Positions 17,207 through 26,673 of a stretch of DNA of 64,000 bases are shown piece after piece. This stretch comes from Clostridiales bacterium. Lineage in GTDB: Bacteria > Bacillota > Clostridia > Peptostreptococcales > Anaerovoracaceae. The stretch's first letter is position 1; each line of letters begins with the position of its first letter. Made by a program: the position numbers and the translations under genes. The DNA is taken from NCBI GenBank assembly GCA_009911365.1, contig QXXF01000022.1, positions 25,255 to 89,254 on the forward strand, given 5' to 3'. Under the pieces are notes generated by a model that did not search any database, was not told the DNA's origin, and saw nothing but the letters and a program-made list of their open reading frames with translations.

Positions 17207-18223
17207 GTGAAAATTTTGGTTACTGGCGGTGCTGGATATATCGGCAGCCATACTGTCATAGAATTACAGGCGGTAGGGCATGAAGTGGTGGTCGTTGATA
17301 ACCTGGTGAACGCGGACCTTGTCTCTTTAAAACGGGTAGAGCGGATTACTGGCAAAGCGGTTCCGTTTGTTGAGGCTGATATTAGAGACAGAGAAGCAAT
17401 GGAGCAGGTTTGCCAGACATACTGTTTCGATTGCTGTATTCACTTTGCAGGGTTTAAAGCTGTCGGAGAGTCGGTTTTACAACCCTGGAAATATTATGAC
17501 AACAATATAACGGGCACGCTGGTTCTTTTGGACGTATTGGGGAAAAGCGGATGCAAAAATCTGATTTTCAGTAGTTCTGCGGCTGTATATGGAGAGCCTG
17601 AAACCATCCCGGTCACAGAAACGTGTCCAAGAGGACGATGCGCCAATCCCTATGCGAGGAGCAAGTCGATACAGGAACAAATCATGATGGACATGCAAAA
17701 AGCGGATCCAGAATGGAACATTGTTTTGCTCCGGTATTTTAATCCAATTGGGGCACATAGGAGCGGCATGATCGGAGAAGACCCCAAAGGCATCCCTAAT
17801 AATTTGATGCCTTATATCACTCAGGTCGCAGTTGGAAAGCTAGAAAAGCTCAGCATATTCGGTGATGATTATGACACTGTGGACGGCACTGGAGTCAGGG
17901 ATTATATCCATGTTGTTGATCTTGCGAAGGGCCATGTAAAAGTTCTTGATTCTATCGCAGGCCAGTGTGGACTGGAGATTTTCAATTTAGGAACCGGAGT
18001 TGGATATAGCGTGCTTGATGTTGTGAGAGGCTTTGAAAAAGCCAATAACGTGAAGATCTTATATGAGATCAAAGAACGAAGAGCGGGTGACATTGCGGTC
18101 TGCTATTCTGATCCAGGCAAAGCTGAGCGGATGTTAGGCTGGAAAGCGGAATATGGCCTGGAAGACATGTGTCGAGACAGTTGGAATTGGCAGAAACGTA
18201 ATCCCAATGGATTTACAGACTAA
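17207..18223 (+). CDS. galE: UDP-glucose/UDP-GlcNAc 4-epimerase
   Basis: Short-chain dehydrogenase-type epimerase interconverting UDP-glucose/UDP-galactose and possibly UDP-GlcNAc/UDP-GalNAc. 338 aa, normal GalE length. Seen: NAD-binding GGAGYIGSH at the N-terminus, FSSSAAVYG with the catalytic Ser, YARSK (Tyr-x-x-x-Lys), LRYFNPIGAH, and the C-terminal RRAGDIAVCYSDP motif. The GTG start (17207) is used because the Rossmann motif begins at once; AAGGA lies about 10 nt upstream. First gene of the polysaccharide island. In Pel systems a C4-epimerase supplies the GalNAc donor, so a UDP-GalNAc role is likely but inferred. Confidence 0.92.
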   Translation: MKILVTGGAGYIGSHTVIELQAVGHEVVVVDNLVNADLVSLKRVERITGKAVPFVEADIRDREAMEQVCQTYCFDCCIHFAGFKAVGESVLQPWKYYDNNITGTLVLLDVLGKSGCKNLIFSSSAAVYGEPETIPVTETCPRGRCANPYARSKSIQEQIMMDMQKADPEWNIVLLRYFNPIGAHRSGMIGEDPKGIPNNLMPYITQVAVGKLEKLSIFGDDYDTVDGTGVRDYIHVVDLAKGHVKVLDSIAGQCGLEIFNLGTGVGYSVLDVVRGFEKANNVKILYEIKERRAGDIAVCYSDPGKAERMLGWKAEYGLEDMCRDSWNWQKRNPNGFTD

Positions 18224-18278
18224 GTGGAAGGATCATAAAAAGAATCGTAAATTTATATAGTAGGTGATGACAGACAAT

Positions 18279-20459
18279 ATGGATATAATATTGATTGGCG
18301 GCACTAGTAAAATGATGAATACTTTGATCGACAAATTTAACAAAAGCGGTCATCGTATTTTTTTGCTTACAGGGCATAGGGAAAAGCGGATGTCTTACAA
18401 GCATGTGTTTGAGAAATATAACTTTTCATATGAGGATGACAGCATTCATGAGATCCTAAAAAGCATAAAGCCGCAGATCACAATATTTATGGGAAGTTAT
18501 GATTCAAATTTTGATTGGAGCAAGGCGCAGCAGGAGTCTATGCGCTATACTGCGGGACTGATGAATATTTTGTCCGCTTGTTCTTTAATTGAAAGCGGAC
18601 GTTTTGTGTACCTTTCTTCCCAGGAGGTGTATGGGAATTCTTACATCAATAATGTTCCTGAAACAGAGAACGTTTCGCCAAAGGGATTGAAAGCGCTGAC
18701 CATAGCCCAGGGCGAGTCTTTGTGTGACAATTATCGTAAAGCCCAGGGGCTCGATACACTGATTTTACGGTTTGATGGAATTTATAGCGTTCCTAAACGA
18801 GGGGAACGACAAGAAGACACATGCTTTAAAATGTGCATGGAGGCCATAAAGCATAACAGCATTTCTGCCAGTAAGCGAAACATGTTTTCTATGCTGTATC
18901 TGAATGACGCGGTAGAACTGGCATATAAAGTGATCATTGACAAGGAGGCAAAACAATTCCTTTATCATATTTCTTCTATGGAAGAAATCACAGAAATGCA
19001 GCTGGCAGAAGCGATCCGCCAGAATATGGGTTCGAGCGTTGAAATCATTGATAATTCCGTGGGTGAAAATCGCAGATTGGTGCTGGATGGACAAATCTAT
19101 CAAAAAGAATATGACCAGAAAATTTTTACCAATTACCAGGACGGTGTAAAAAAAGTCGTAGATTATGTAAAGCGCCACAGCGGTTCTTTCGCAAAAGAAG
19201 GGAGCGTGGGTATCGGCTGGTTCGGAAAGCTAAAGCAGAATATCAGCAGTATCTTTGGCAGGCTTGTCCCTTTTATTGAAAATATGATTTGCTTTCTCCC
19301 TTTTTTCATGCTCAATAACCGGGCAGTGGGAAGCGAATATTTTGATCGAGTAGATTTTTATCTACTGTACGTGCTTCTGTTCGCCATTGTTCATGGGCAG
19401 CAGCAGGCTGTCTTCTCCGGTTTGCTCTCAGTGGCAGGTTATTGTTTCCGGCAGATGTACACCCGTAGCGGGTTTGACGTGCTGCTGGATCATAATACCT
19501 ACGTATGGATGGCGCAGCTCTTTATTCTGGGGATGATCGTTGGATATATGAGGGATCAGCTGCGGCACATCCGAACAGATAACGAAGAAGAACTTCAATA
19601 TCTTCAGGGCAAATTAGAAGATATTTCGGATATTAATGACAGCAACGTGCGAATGAAACAAAATTTTGAAATGCAAGTGGTGAACCAGAAGGACAGCTTG
19701 GGTAAAATTTATGATATTACCTCCAGCTTGGACAGATATGGCCCAGAAGAAACTTTGTTTTATGCGGCGCAAGTATTGGCAAAGCTGATGGACAGCAGAG
19801 ATGTTGCCATATATGTGGTAGCGAACCAAAATTACGCCAGGCTCTTTTCCGCCACATCTCCAGAAGCCAGAAAGCTAGGAAACTCCATTGAGTACACGGC
19901 TATGAAGGAAATGTTCGAGGAATTAAAAGAAGACCGGGTTTACATAAATAAGAACATGAACGATAAGCTGCCTTTGATGGCAAGCGCTGTTTTCGAAGAG
20001 GGACGAATGCAGCTGATCCTGATGGTATGGGGGATTCCATGGCAGCGTATGACATTGGCCGAGTCAAACAGGCTGACGATCATCGGCCGTTTGATCCAAA
20101 ATGCAGTGCTGCGGGCCAATCGTTATCTAGATACTTTGAAAGATCAGAGGTATATGAAAGGTACCAATATGCTGGCGCAAGATGCATTTACGCTTTTAGT
20201 GAAGGCCTTTTTTGACGCTAGAGACAAAGGCTTGACGGAATGCGCGCTTTTACGTATCCTTACAAAGGACGATTCTCCTGCGCACGCAGCCGCTGTGCTG
20301 AGTCGGAACATGCGGCAGACTGACTATATGGGCATGCTGAAAGATGGCGGATTGTATGTGCTGCTGTCAAATACGGATGAAGAACACGTAGGCGGAGTAA
20401 TTGAACGTTTCCAGAGCTTCGGCTATGCGAGTCAGCTCAGAAAGGGGCTGGACATATGA
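18279..20459 (+). CDS. NAD-dependent epimerase/dehydratase fused to a PelD-like c-di-GMP receptor
   Basis: 726 aa from the ATG at 18279, chosen because the Rossmann strand MDIILIGGTSK begins there with AGGTGAT upstream; GTG 18264 and ATG 18267 are alternatives. Residues about 1-290 are an SDR-type sugar epimerase/dehydratase (VYLSSQEVYGN, LILRFDGIY), but the usual YxxxK is not clear. Residues about 330-430 hold four hydrophobic helices, then a coiled-coil (about 430-470), a GAF domain (about 490-620) and a GGDEF-like domain (about 625-720). There RQTD (20313-20324) is an intact RxxD I-site, while the catalytic GGDEF position reads KDGGL, spaced as in cyclases. This is the PelD pattern: no synthesis, but c-di-GMP binding that switches on Pel polymerisation. 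The stop overlaps the next start (ATGA). Confidence 0.85.
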   Translation: MDIILIGGTSKMMNTLIDKFNKSGHRIFLLTGHREKRMSYKHVFEKYNFSYEDDSIHEILKSIKPQITIFMGSYDSNFDWSKAQQESMRYTAGLMNILSACSLIESGRFVYLSSQEVYGNSYINNVPETENVSPKGLKALTIAQGESLCDNYRKAQGLDTLILRFDGIYSVPKRGERQEDTCFKMCMEAIKHNSISASKRNMFSMLYLNDAVELAYKVIIDKEAKQFLYHISSMEEITEMQLAEAIRQNMGSSVEIIDNSVGENRRLVLDGQIYQKEYDQKIFTNYQDGVKKVVDYVKRHSGSFAKEGSVGIGWFGKLKQNISSIFGRLVPFIENMICFLPFFMLNNRAVGSEYFDRVDFYLLYVLLFAIVHGQQQAVFSGLLSVAGYCFRQMYTRSGFDVLLDHNTYVWMAQLFILGMIVGYMRDQLRHIRTDNEEELQYLQGKLEDISDINDSNVRMKQNFEMQVVNQKDSLGKIYDITSSLDRYGPEETLFYAAQVLAKLMDSRDVAIYVVANQNYARLFSATSPEARKLGNSIEYTAMKEMFEELKEDRVYINKNMNDKLPLMASAVFEEGRMQLILMVWGIPWQRMTLAESNRLTIIGRLIQNAVLRANRYLDTLKDQRYMKGTNMLAQDAFTLLVKAFFDARDKGLTECALLRILTKDDSPAHAAAVLSRNMRQTDYMGMLKDGGLYVLLSNTDEEHVGGVIERFQSFGYASQLRKGLDI

Positions 20460-21415
20460 CATTGACAAGAGAGGAATTTATTTTCCTGCTTGTACTGATT
20501 ATTAATTTGCTGGTGGCATTGGTATATTATTTGTGGAACACTGTATTCGCTGTTTCCGCCAAAGCCCTGAAAAATAGAAAGAAAACCACGGAACACCTTT
20601 ATGACAACAGACGGACTTATCTCATCCGGTTCATTGTCATGCTGATCTGTCCGGTTATTGGCCCTTTGTTTTTCATTCTGTCCCACCTGCTGCATCTGAT
20701 ATTTTTCTGGTCACAGGTGGATCTGGAAGATGTCGTGTTCAGCAAAGATCGGGTTAAGATTCAGTTAAAAGCAGATGAAGAACGGGAACGGAACGTGGTT
20801 CCCCTTGAAGAAGCGATCTCGATTAATGATAAAAAGAGTTTGCGAACGGCTATGCTGAACATGCTGAAAGGTGACATACAAGATTCTCTGGCCTCCATCG
20901 CGCTGGCTCTAAATGTTGAGGATTCAGAGTCCTCTCATTACGCGTCATCCGTGCTTAGCGACCAGCTGAATGATTTTCGTATGACTGCGCAAAAGCTTTA
21001 TCTGGAAGCGCAGGCGGATAATTCCGGAACAGAATGTGAAACAATGCTGATCGATTATATGGACAGAGTTTTGAAACAAAAGGTGTTTTCCAAAATGGAG
21101 CAGAAGCGGTTCGTGCATATGATGGCAGAAGCCGCGGAAGGAATTTATGAAAAGGAAGCTTCTGGCCTTACCCCGCAGAGATATGAGGCTGTCGCTTTGC
21201 GGCTATTGGAAATCGGAGATTATGAAGAATGTGAAAAATGGTGCCTGCGGTTGGCGGGGCAGCATCCAGATGCGCTGTCTTCCTATACCTGCAAGCTGAA
21301 ACTGTATTTCACTACTAGAAATAAAAATGCCTTTTTTGAATCTTTTAACGCTTTGAAACAATCAGATGTTGTCATTGACAATGAAACACTGGAACTGATT
21401 CGACTTTTTAGTTGA
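20456..21415 (+). CDS. PelE-like membrane protein
   Basis: 319 aa in the PelE position. Two N-terminal transmembrane helices (about residues 6-28 and 58-86; the second contains the ICPVIGPLFFIL run) are followed by an alpha-helical cytoplasmic region with TPR-like repeats (EAISINDKKSLRTAMLNML, LLEIGDYEECEKWCLRLA). Family knowledge: PelE is a TPR protein that bridges PelD and the PelF synthase/transporter complex. Translationally coupled to the PelD-like gene by a 4-bp overlap. Assignment rests on topology plus order rather than on a strong motif. Confidence 0.75.
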   Translation: MTLTREEFIFLLVLIINLLVALVYYLWNTVFAVSAKALKNRKKTTEHLYDNRRTYLIRFIVMLICPVIGPLFFILSHLLHLIFFWSQVDLEDVVFSKDRVKIQLKADEERERNVVPLEEAISINDKKSLRTAMLNMLKGDIQDSLASIALALNVEDSESSHYASSVLSDQLNDFRMTAQKLYLEAQADNSGTECETMLIDYMDRVLKQKVFSKMEQKRFVHMMAEAAEGIYEKEASGLTPQRYEAVALRLLEIGDYEECEKWCLRLAGQHPDALSSYTCKLKLYFTTRNKNAFFESFNALKQSDVVIDNETLELIRLFS

Positions 21416-21430
21416 TGAGAGGAGGAAAGG

Positions 21431-23278
21431 ATGGTATCACGTCGAATTTATTTTACAATTGCGGTGATCATATTTATCATCTTTTTCTTATTCCTGTTTT
21501 CAGTTGTTACCCTGGAGATCTGGAATGATTACAATAAGAATTCATATGTGAAAGATGTCAATCAGCTTCCGGGAAAAAACGATGCGTATCAGGGGGCGAC
21601 ACAAAGCCAAGAGTCCGCGGAGCGCATGGCCGTATACATTGGAGACACAGAGGGAACTATTGGAAATATGGTGAAGGCATGGGCTTTATACTCAAAGCGA
21701 GTTTTGAAAACTTATGCTTCAATTGCTGAATTTGGGGAAAGTAAAGATATAGAAACACAGGGTGCGGACCGCCCAAAGATGATAATCATTGACCCCAGCG
21801 GTGTGAATTGGGACGACAGCTCTGCCGCGCAAAGTCTGGAGAAGCGTGTAAAATCAGGAATGAACCTGGTTTTCTGCAGCCTGCCGGATGCGGATACTAT
21901 AGAAAAAAATCCGTCTTTGAGGCGGCTTTTAGGAATCAGGAAGATCACTGCCAAAAGCACGACTGTGGCCGGAACCCATTTGTACGGAGGTTTCCTGTTA
22001 GGCGGCGAAATGATCTATAGGACTGAAGACGCAAAGGAAAATCGGAAAAAACAAGATATGGATTTGACGTGTCCATGGTATCACCTTGCGTCAGGGACTA
22101 GAGTTTATATGAAAGGCGTGCCAAAAGACAAGTCCATCCAGTCAAAAGACTTTCCGCCTATCATCTGGGAAAAAAGCTTTGAAACCGCATCTGTGTTCGC
22201 GGTCAATGGAACATATATGGAGGATGTGACGGGGCTAGGTCTTTTATCAGCAATGGAAGCAAAGACAAAAGTCTATACCATTTATCCCGTTGTGAATGCG
22301 CAAAACTTGATAGTGGCAAATTACCCGGGAATGGCTGCGGAAAACAGCAAGGAAATGATGAGGCGTTATAGCCAATCCATGAAACATGTGATGCGGGACA
22401 TCATATGGCCGACCATTATCGCGGCCCAATATCGCAATCCTTTGGGGCTTTCCTGTATGATGACGCCGCAGTTTGATTATGCAGATAAAAATAAGCCGGA
22501 TCAGGATCTGTTTATCTATTTTATGAAACTTTTGAATGAGCAGGGCGCAGAAGCAGGGATATCAGCGATCACCGTATCTCATACGCCGATTGAGCAGAAA
22601 CTGCGGGAAGACCAGGCGTTTATACAGAGAGCGCTCCCGGATTATCCCTTCACCTCTTTGTACGCAGGAAAGCTGGATCAGGCTACGGTAGAGGATGCTT
22701 TGAAGCAGGATATCTTAAAAGACGCCAGGACCGTTGTCAAAAATTATGATGGAGACAGTGAAATCTTAGGATACGCGACGGATACGGTGACAGAGCAGCA
22801 GACTGTCGCTGATGGACTGAAATATACATACAGACAAGACTTTCGGACAAAGAGCTTGGAAACGGCATTGGGATACAGCAGCGTGCTGATCGATGTGACG
22901 CAAGCCGCGTACCCACAAGACAATAGCGATGATACCTGGGAAGATATCGCCAGAGATATGAGCTGGGATCTTGAATATTATTGGAAAAACTTCAAAGCGT
23001 TTTCTGGTACGAATGTATCAGACTGCGATGAACGCATTCGCAATTTCCTTATGCTAGATTATAAAGACTGGCAAGAGGGAAGCACGATCCACCTGAAGAT
23101 TTCCGATTATCAGGGGTCAGTGTGGTTCATTCTCAGGACGCATAATAAAAAGATCAAAGAAATTCAAGGCGGAGATTGGGAAGAAATCGAGAGCGACGCT
23201 TTCTTGATCAAGGCGCGGCAAGAGCACGTCACGATTACGCTGAAACCAGCAGATGGGTTCCAGTACATCTACAGATAG
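21431..23278 (+). CDS. DUF2194 / PelA-deacetylase-like membrane-anchored protein
   Basis: 615 aa. One N-terminal transmembrane helix (about residues 8-30), then a large extracytoplasmic domain. The early part has a Rossmann-like pseudo-amidotransferase segment (PKMIIIDPSGVNWDD, SGMNLVFCSLPD). A polysaccharide-deacetylase-like region follows (LSCMMTPQFDYAD with an Asp in the metal-site region, then ISAITVSHTP). The C-terminus is a beta-sandwich with a tandem WxxI/L strand pattern. It occupies the place of PelA-DA in Gram-positive Pel operons, where the enzyme partially deacetylates the polymer; no glycoside-hydrolase domain is fused. GAGGAGG lies about 5 nt before the ATG. DUF2194 recognition is by pattern and should be confirmed. 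Confidence 0.7.
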   Translation: MVSRRIYFTIAVIIFIIFFLFLFSVVTLEIWNDYNKNSYVKDVNQLPGKNDAYQGATQSQESAERMAVYIGDTEGTIGNMVKAWALYSKRVLKTYASIAEFGESKDIETQGADRPKMIIIDPSGVNWDDSSAAQSLEKRVKSGMNLVFCSLPDADTIEKNPSLRRLLGIRKITAKSTTVAGTHLYGGFLLGGEMIYRTEDAKENRKKQDMDLTCPWYHLASGTRVYMKGVPKDKSIQSKDFPPIIWEKSFETASVFAVNGTYMEDVTGLGLLSAMEAKTKVYTIYPVVNAQNLIVANYPGMAAENSKEMMRRYSQSMKHVMRDIIWPTIIAAQYRNPLGLSCMMTPQFDYADKNKPDQDLFIYFMKLLNEQGAEAGISAITVSHTPIEQKLREDQAFIQRALPDYPFTSLYAGKLDQATVEDALKQDILKDARTVVKNYDGDSEILGYATDTVTEQQTVADGLKYTYRQDFRTKSLETALGYSSVLIDVTQAAYPQDNSDDTWEDIARDMSWDLEYYWKNFKAFSGTNVSDCDERIRNFLMLDYKDWQEGSTIHLKISDYQGSVWFILRTHNKKIKEIQGGDWEEIESDAFLIKARQEHVTITLKPADGFQYIYR

Positions 23279-23293
23279 CGAGGAAGACGCAGA

Positions 23294-24748
23294 ATGAGAA
23301 TTTGTGTAATAGTGGAAGGATGCTACCCTTATGTAGTGGGCGGCGTGTCCAGTTGGGTACATAATCTGATACGTTCTTTTCCAAAGCAGGAATTTGTGAT
23401 TTTGTCTATTGTGGTGGATCGGTCCTGGCGGGGCAAATTTGTCTACGACTTGCCGGATAATGTTACAGAGGTGCACGAGCTTTACTTGGAAGATTCTGAC
23501 TGGGGAAAGAAGAAAAAACGGCATAAAAAGCGGATGGATAAAAAAGAATATCATGCTTTGCGTAGTCTCTTGCTGAATCAACAGGTGGAGTGGGAAACTT
23601 TATTTGATTTATTTCAGTACGAGAATTTTTCCATCAGCGACCTGCTTATGGGTGAAGACTTTTTAAAGGCTGTTACAGAATATTACAACCTCAGTTACAG
23701 CCAAATCATATTTTCCGATTTTTTATGGACCATGCGTTCTATTTATTTGCCTTTGTTTCTCACTTTGAAAATGAAGTTGCCAAAGGCGGATCTGTATCAC
23801 AGTCTGTCCACTGGCTACGCGGGCGTGCTGGGGAGCATGGCTAAACATATCCATGGGGGGCGGCTTTTGGTTTCAGAGCACGGTATTTACACGAGAGAGC
23901 GGGAAGAAGAGCTGATTAAATCGAAATGGATACAGGGAATTTACAAGAACATCTGGATCGAGCAGTTTCGGAAAATGTCACAACTGGCTTATACAAAGGG
24001 CAGCCTGATCACTAGCTTGTACGAGCATGCTAGGGAACTGCAGATAGAGCTTGACTGTCCACCGGAAAAAACCATGGTTACCCCTAATGGCGTTTCCGTA
24101 CGGAATTTTCAAAGGATCCCGGGCAAACAGGAAGAGGATGAGGGGAAGATCAATGTGGGCGCGGTGCTCCGCATATCGCCAATCAAGGATGTCAAAACCA
24201 TGATTCAAGCTTTTGGATTCGCAAAAGAACAGGAGCCAGCTCTGAAGCTATGGATCATGGGGCCTTGGGAAGAAGATAAAGAGTACGCTCAGGAATGTTT
24301 CGAACTGGTAGATGCCATGAACTTGCAGGATGTGGTGTTTACCGGAAAGATCAATGTGAAAGATTACCTGGGAAGGATGGATATGACCCTGCTCACTAGT
24401 ATCAGCGAGGGCCAGCCATTGTCTATTCTGGAAAGCTTTGCGGCAGGAATTCCGGTAATCGCGACAGATGTGGGAAACTGTAGAGGCTTGATTCTTGGAG
24501 ACCGGGATGACTATGGCAGTGCTGGAATTATTACGCACATTATGAACGTAGAGGAGATCACTGCGGCGATCCTAAAGCTGGCCCATAATGAATCTATGCG
24601 CCATGAGATGGGAAGCATTGGTCTGCAAAGAGTGAAAACAAGCTATGAGGCTGAGCAGATGCGGGAAACCTACCGGAACATCTATTGTGACTTCGCAAGC
24701 AGCATGGGCTTGGCCTGGAAAGACGAGAACACAAAACAAAAGCAATAA
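23294..24748 (+). CDS. pelF: PelF-type GT4 glycosyltransferase
   Basis: Cytoplasmic polysaccharide synthase of family GT4, using UDP-sugar (UDP-GlcNAc in the known Pel system). 484 aa, the usual PelF length. It starts with the PelF hallmark EGCYPYVVGGVSSWVHNLI, has SEHGIYTREREEEL in the middle and the C-terminal nucleotide-binding segment SISEGQPLSILESFAAG (two conserved Glu) followed by PVIATDVGNCRGLI. Gap to the preceding gene is 15 bp and to pelG 24 bp. The PelF-PelG pair is the most diagnostic part of the cassette. Confidence 0.92.
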   Translation: MRICVIVEGCYPYVVGGVSSWVHNLIRSFPKQEFVILSIVVDRSWRGKFVYDLPDNVTEVHELYLEDSDWGKKKKRHKKRMDKKEYHALRSLLLNQQVEWETLFDLFQYENFSISDLLMGEDFLKAVTEYYNLSYSQIIFSDFLWTMRSIYLPLFLTLKMKLPKADLYHSLSTGYAGVLGSMAKHIHGGRLLVSEHGIYTREREEELIKSKWIQGIYKNIWIEQFRKMSQLAYTKGSLITSLYEHARELQIELDCPPEKTMVTPNGVSVRNFQRIPGKQEEDEGKINVGAVLRISPIKDVKTMIQAFGFAKEQEPALKLWIMGPWEEDKEYAQECFELVDAMNLQDVVFTGKINVKDYLGRMDMTLLTSISEGQPLSILESFAAGIPVIATDVGNCRGLILGDRDDYGSAGIITHIMNVEEITAAILKLAHNESMRHEMGSIGLQRVKTSYEAEQMRETYRNIYCDFASSMGLAWKDENTKQKQ

Positions 24749-24772
24749 ATACAAAGGGAAAGAAGTGAAAAA

Positions 24773-26233
24773 ATGGCAGGTATAGGCGTTAAGCTGAATA
24801 GTATCTTTGAGAAACAATCTATTGCGGCGGATTTGGTTGGGTTCGCGTATAGTACAGCTGTTACAGTAGCTCCTATGTTTGTGGTGATCCTTAACATTCT
24901 GCTGATGGGCCATGTGCTCGGCTTTGATGAGGTGGGATATATGGAGCGGGAAATGTTTTCCTGTACGATTCTGTACACATTCATTTTCTCTCTATTGACA
25001 ACGTCTCCTTTTAATGCGGTATTGTCCAAATATATGCAGGATGTGATTTACGAGGAGCGGTATCAGGATATTTTGCCGTGCTTTTATCTGGGTTTGGTGA
25101 TGAATCTAGGCCTCAGCTGCCTGGTAGGCGCACCGTTTTGTCTTTGGGAACATTTTGTGGGCGGGGTAGAAGTACACTATGTTTTTACCGGGTTTTGCGC
25201 CTTTATTTCGCTGGTAATGGTGTTTTATTCCATGATATACTTGTCCATTTGCAAGGACTATCAGAGAATCTCCATCTATTTTTTGTTGGGGATGATAGAG
25301 GCATTTTTGCTATCTCTGGTTTTAAGATTTTTATGTCACTGGAGTATAGGGTTCAGCATGCTCTTCGCACTGATGACTGGATTTTTCCTGACTGCGATTT
25401 TGGAATTTGCGACCATAAAACGGTACTTTAGGCAAAACAGCAACCGTTATAAACCTGTGCTCCGGTATTTTACAAGGTGGTGGCAGCTGATAGTGACGAA
25501 TTTTTTCTATATCCTAGGGTTGTATATCCATAACTTTGTGTTTTGGACTTCCGACATGAGGATGGTGTTAGTGAAAAGCTTTGTATGCAATCAACCTTAT
25601 GACATGGCGACATGCCTTGCCATGTTTACAAATATATCGGCTACCATTCTTTTTATTGCCAGGGTAGAAATGCATTTCCACGAGAAATACAAAGCCTATT
25701 CAGAGGCAGTAATCGGAGGAAAAGGCGTGGATATTGAAAACGCGAAGAGAAGGATGTTCCGGCAGCTGGTCAGCGAGCTGATGACTCTGGTGCGGATTCA
25801 GTTCATCATATCCGTGGTGGTCTATCTGGTTTGTACAGTAATGTTGCCGCAGCTTGGATTCGCGGGGCTGATCATGCGCATCTATCCTTCGCTTGCTGTG
25901 GGATATTTCATCTTGTTCCTCATGTACGCGGCAATTTTGTTTTTGTATTATTTTAACGATATGGCAGGTTCCGTTATGACCACCTGCGCTTTTTGCGCAG
26001 TGACTCTTGTGGGAAGCATGATCGCCACGCGCCTGCCTGACATATGGTATGGAGTTGGCCTGATCGCGGGAACTTTTACAGGCTGGACTGTTGCTTATCT
26101 GCGAATACACTGGGTGGAAAAACATCTGGCTTCCCATATATTCTGCCGGGGAATTTTATTAAAGCAAGAGAATGTCCCGGCACCTTCCAGCAAAGTATAC
26201 GATAAATATGCTTTGACAGGAGAACGGCAATAA
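24773..26233 (+). CDS. pelG: PelG-type polysaccharide transporter (MOP superfamily)
   Basis: 486 aa inner-membrane protein with about 12 hydrophobic helices, of the MOP/EXOP family that pairs with PelF. The N-terminal IGVKLNSIFEKQSIAADLVGFAYS and the loop EERYQDILPCFYLGL match the PelG layout. It would export the growing chain together with PelD/PelE. RBS AAAGGGAAAGAAG precedes the ATG. No PelB/PelC outer-membrane genes follow, as expected for a Gram-positive. Confidence 0.88.
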   Translation: MAGIGVKLNSIFEKQSIAADLVGFAYSTAVTVAPMFVVILNILLMGHVLGFDEVGYMEREMFSCTILYTFIFSLLTTSPFNAVLSKYMQDVIYEERYQDILPCFYLGLVMNLGLSCLVGAPFCLWEHFVGGVEVHYVFTGFCAFISLVMVFYSMIYLSICKDYQRISIYFLLGMIEAFLLSLVLRFLCHWSIGFSMLFALMTGFFLTAILEFATIKRYFRQNSNRYKPVLRYFTRWWQLIVTNFFYILGLYIHNFVFWTSDMRMVLVKSFVCNQPYDMATCLAMFTNISATILFIARVEMHFHEKYKAYSEAVIGGKGVDIENAKRRMFRQLVSELMTLVRIQFIISVVVYLVCTVMLPQLGFAGLIMRIYPSLAVGYFILFLMYAAILFLYYFNDMAGSVMTTCAFCAVTLVGSMIATRLPDIWYGVGLIAGTFTGWTVAYLRIHWVEKHLASHIFCRGILLKQENVPAPSSKVYDKYALTGERQ

Positions 26234-26280
26234 GTAAAAGGCACGCATAAAAGGTGTGTGCGGAAAGGAAGTAAGAAAGC

Positions 26281-26673
26281 ATGGAGATGGCTGTTGTCAT
26301 GAAAACCGGAATCATTGTGTTTGGGATCGTAATGATTGCAGCTGGTTTTTGGTTTCATTCCATAAGGAAGCTGACTGTTAACTTCGCGGTCTGCTGGGCT
26401 GGGCTTGGCGTGCTGCTGGTTTTAGCTAGTGCGATTTTGCCAACGTGGGTTTTGAGCAGGATGTTTGGCGCATGGCAGGGAATCCCTTTTCTATGCCTAG
26501 TTGGCATTCTTTCTATTGGAGGATTTTTAGGCAGCATGATCCTCTCTCAGCTGATGATGAAAAACCGGGAACTGGCTATGCAGATGGCTCTTCTGATTGG
26601 AGAAAGAGAACAGATGGAGTTGGAACTGGAGGAGGATTCGAAGCAACATGAAAAAACTGCTGTTGGTTATTAA
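26281..26673 (+). CDS. DUF2304 membrane protein
   Basis: 130 aa with three hydrophobic helices (about residues 6-26, 36-56, 66-90) and a C-terminal charged coiled-coil (REQMELELEEDS). The pattern fits DUF2304, a family often adjacent to dolichyl-phosphate-mannose-synthase-like GT2 enzymes. Such a GT2 lies 1.3 kb downstream, separated only by a GT4 gene. Possible role: accessory flippase or partner for polyprenyl-phosphate sugars (inference). AAAGGAAG precedes the ATG. Its end overlaps the next gene by 26 bp. Confidence 0.7.
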   Translation: MEMAVVMKTGIIVFGIVMIAAGFWFHSIRKLTVNFAVCWAGLGVLLVLASAILPTWVLSRMFGAWQGIPFLCLVGILSIGGFLGSMILSQLMMKNRELAMQMALLIGEREQMELELEEDSKQHEKTAVGY

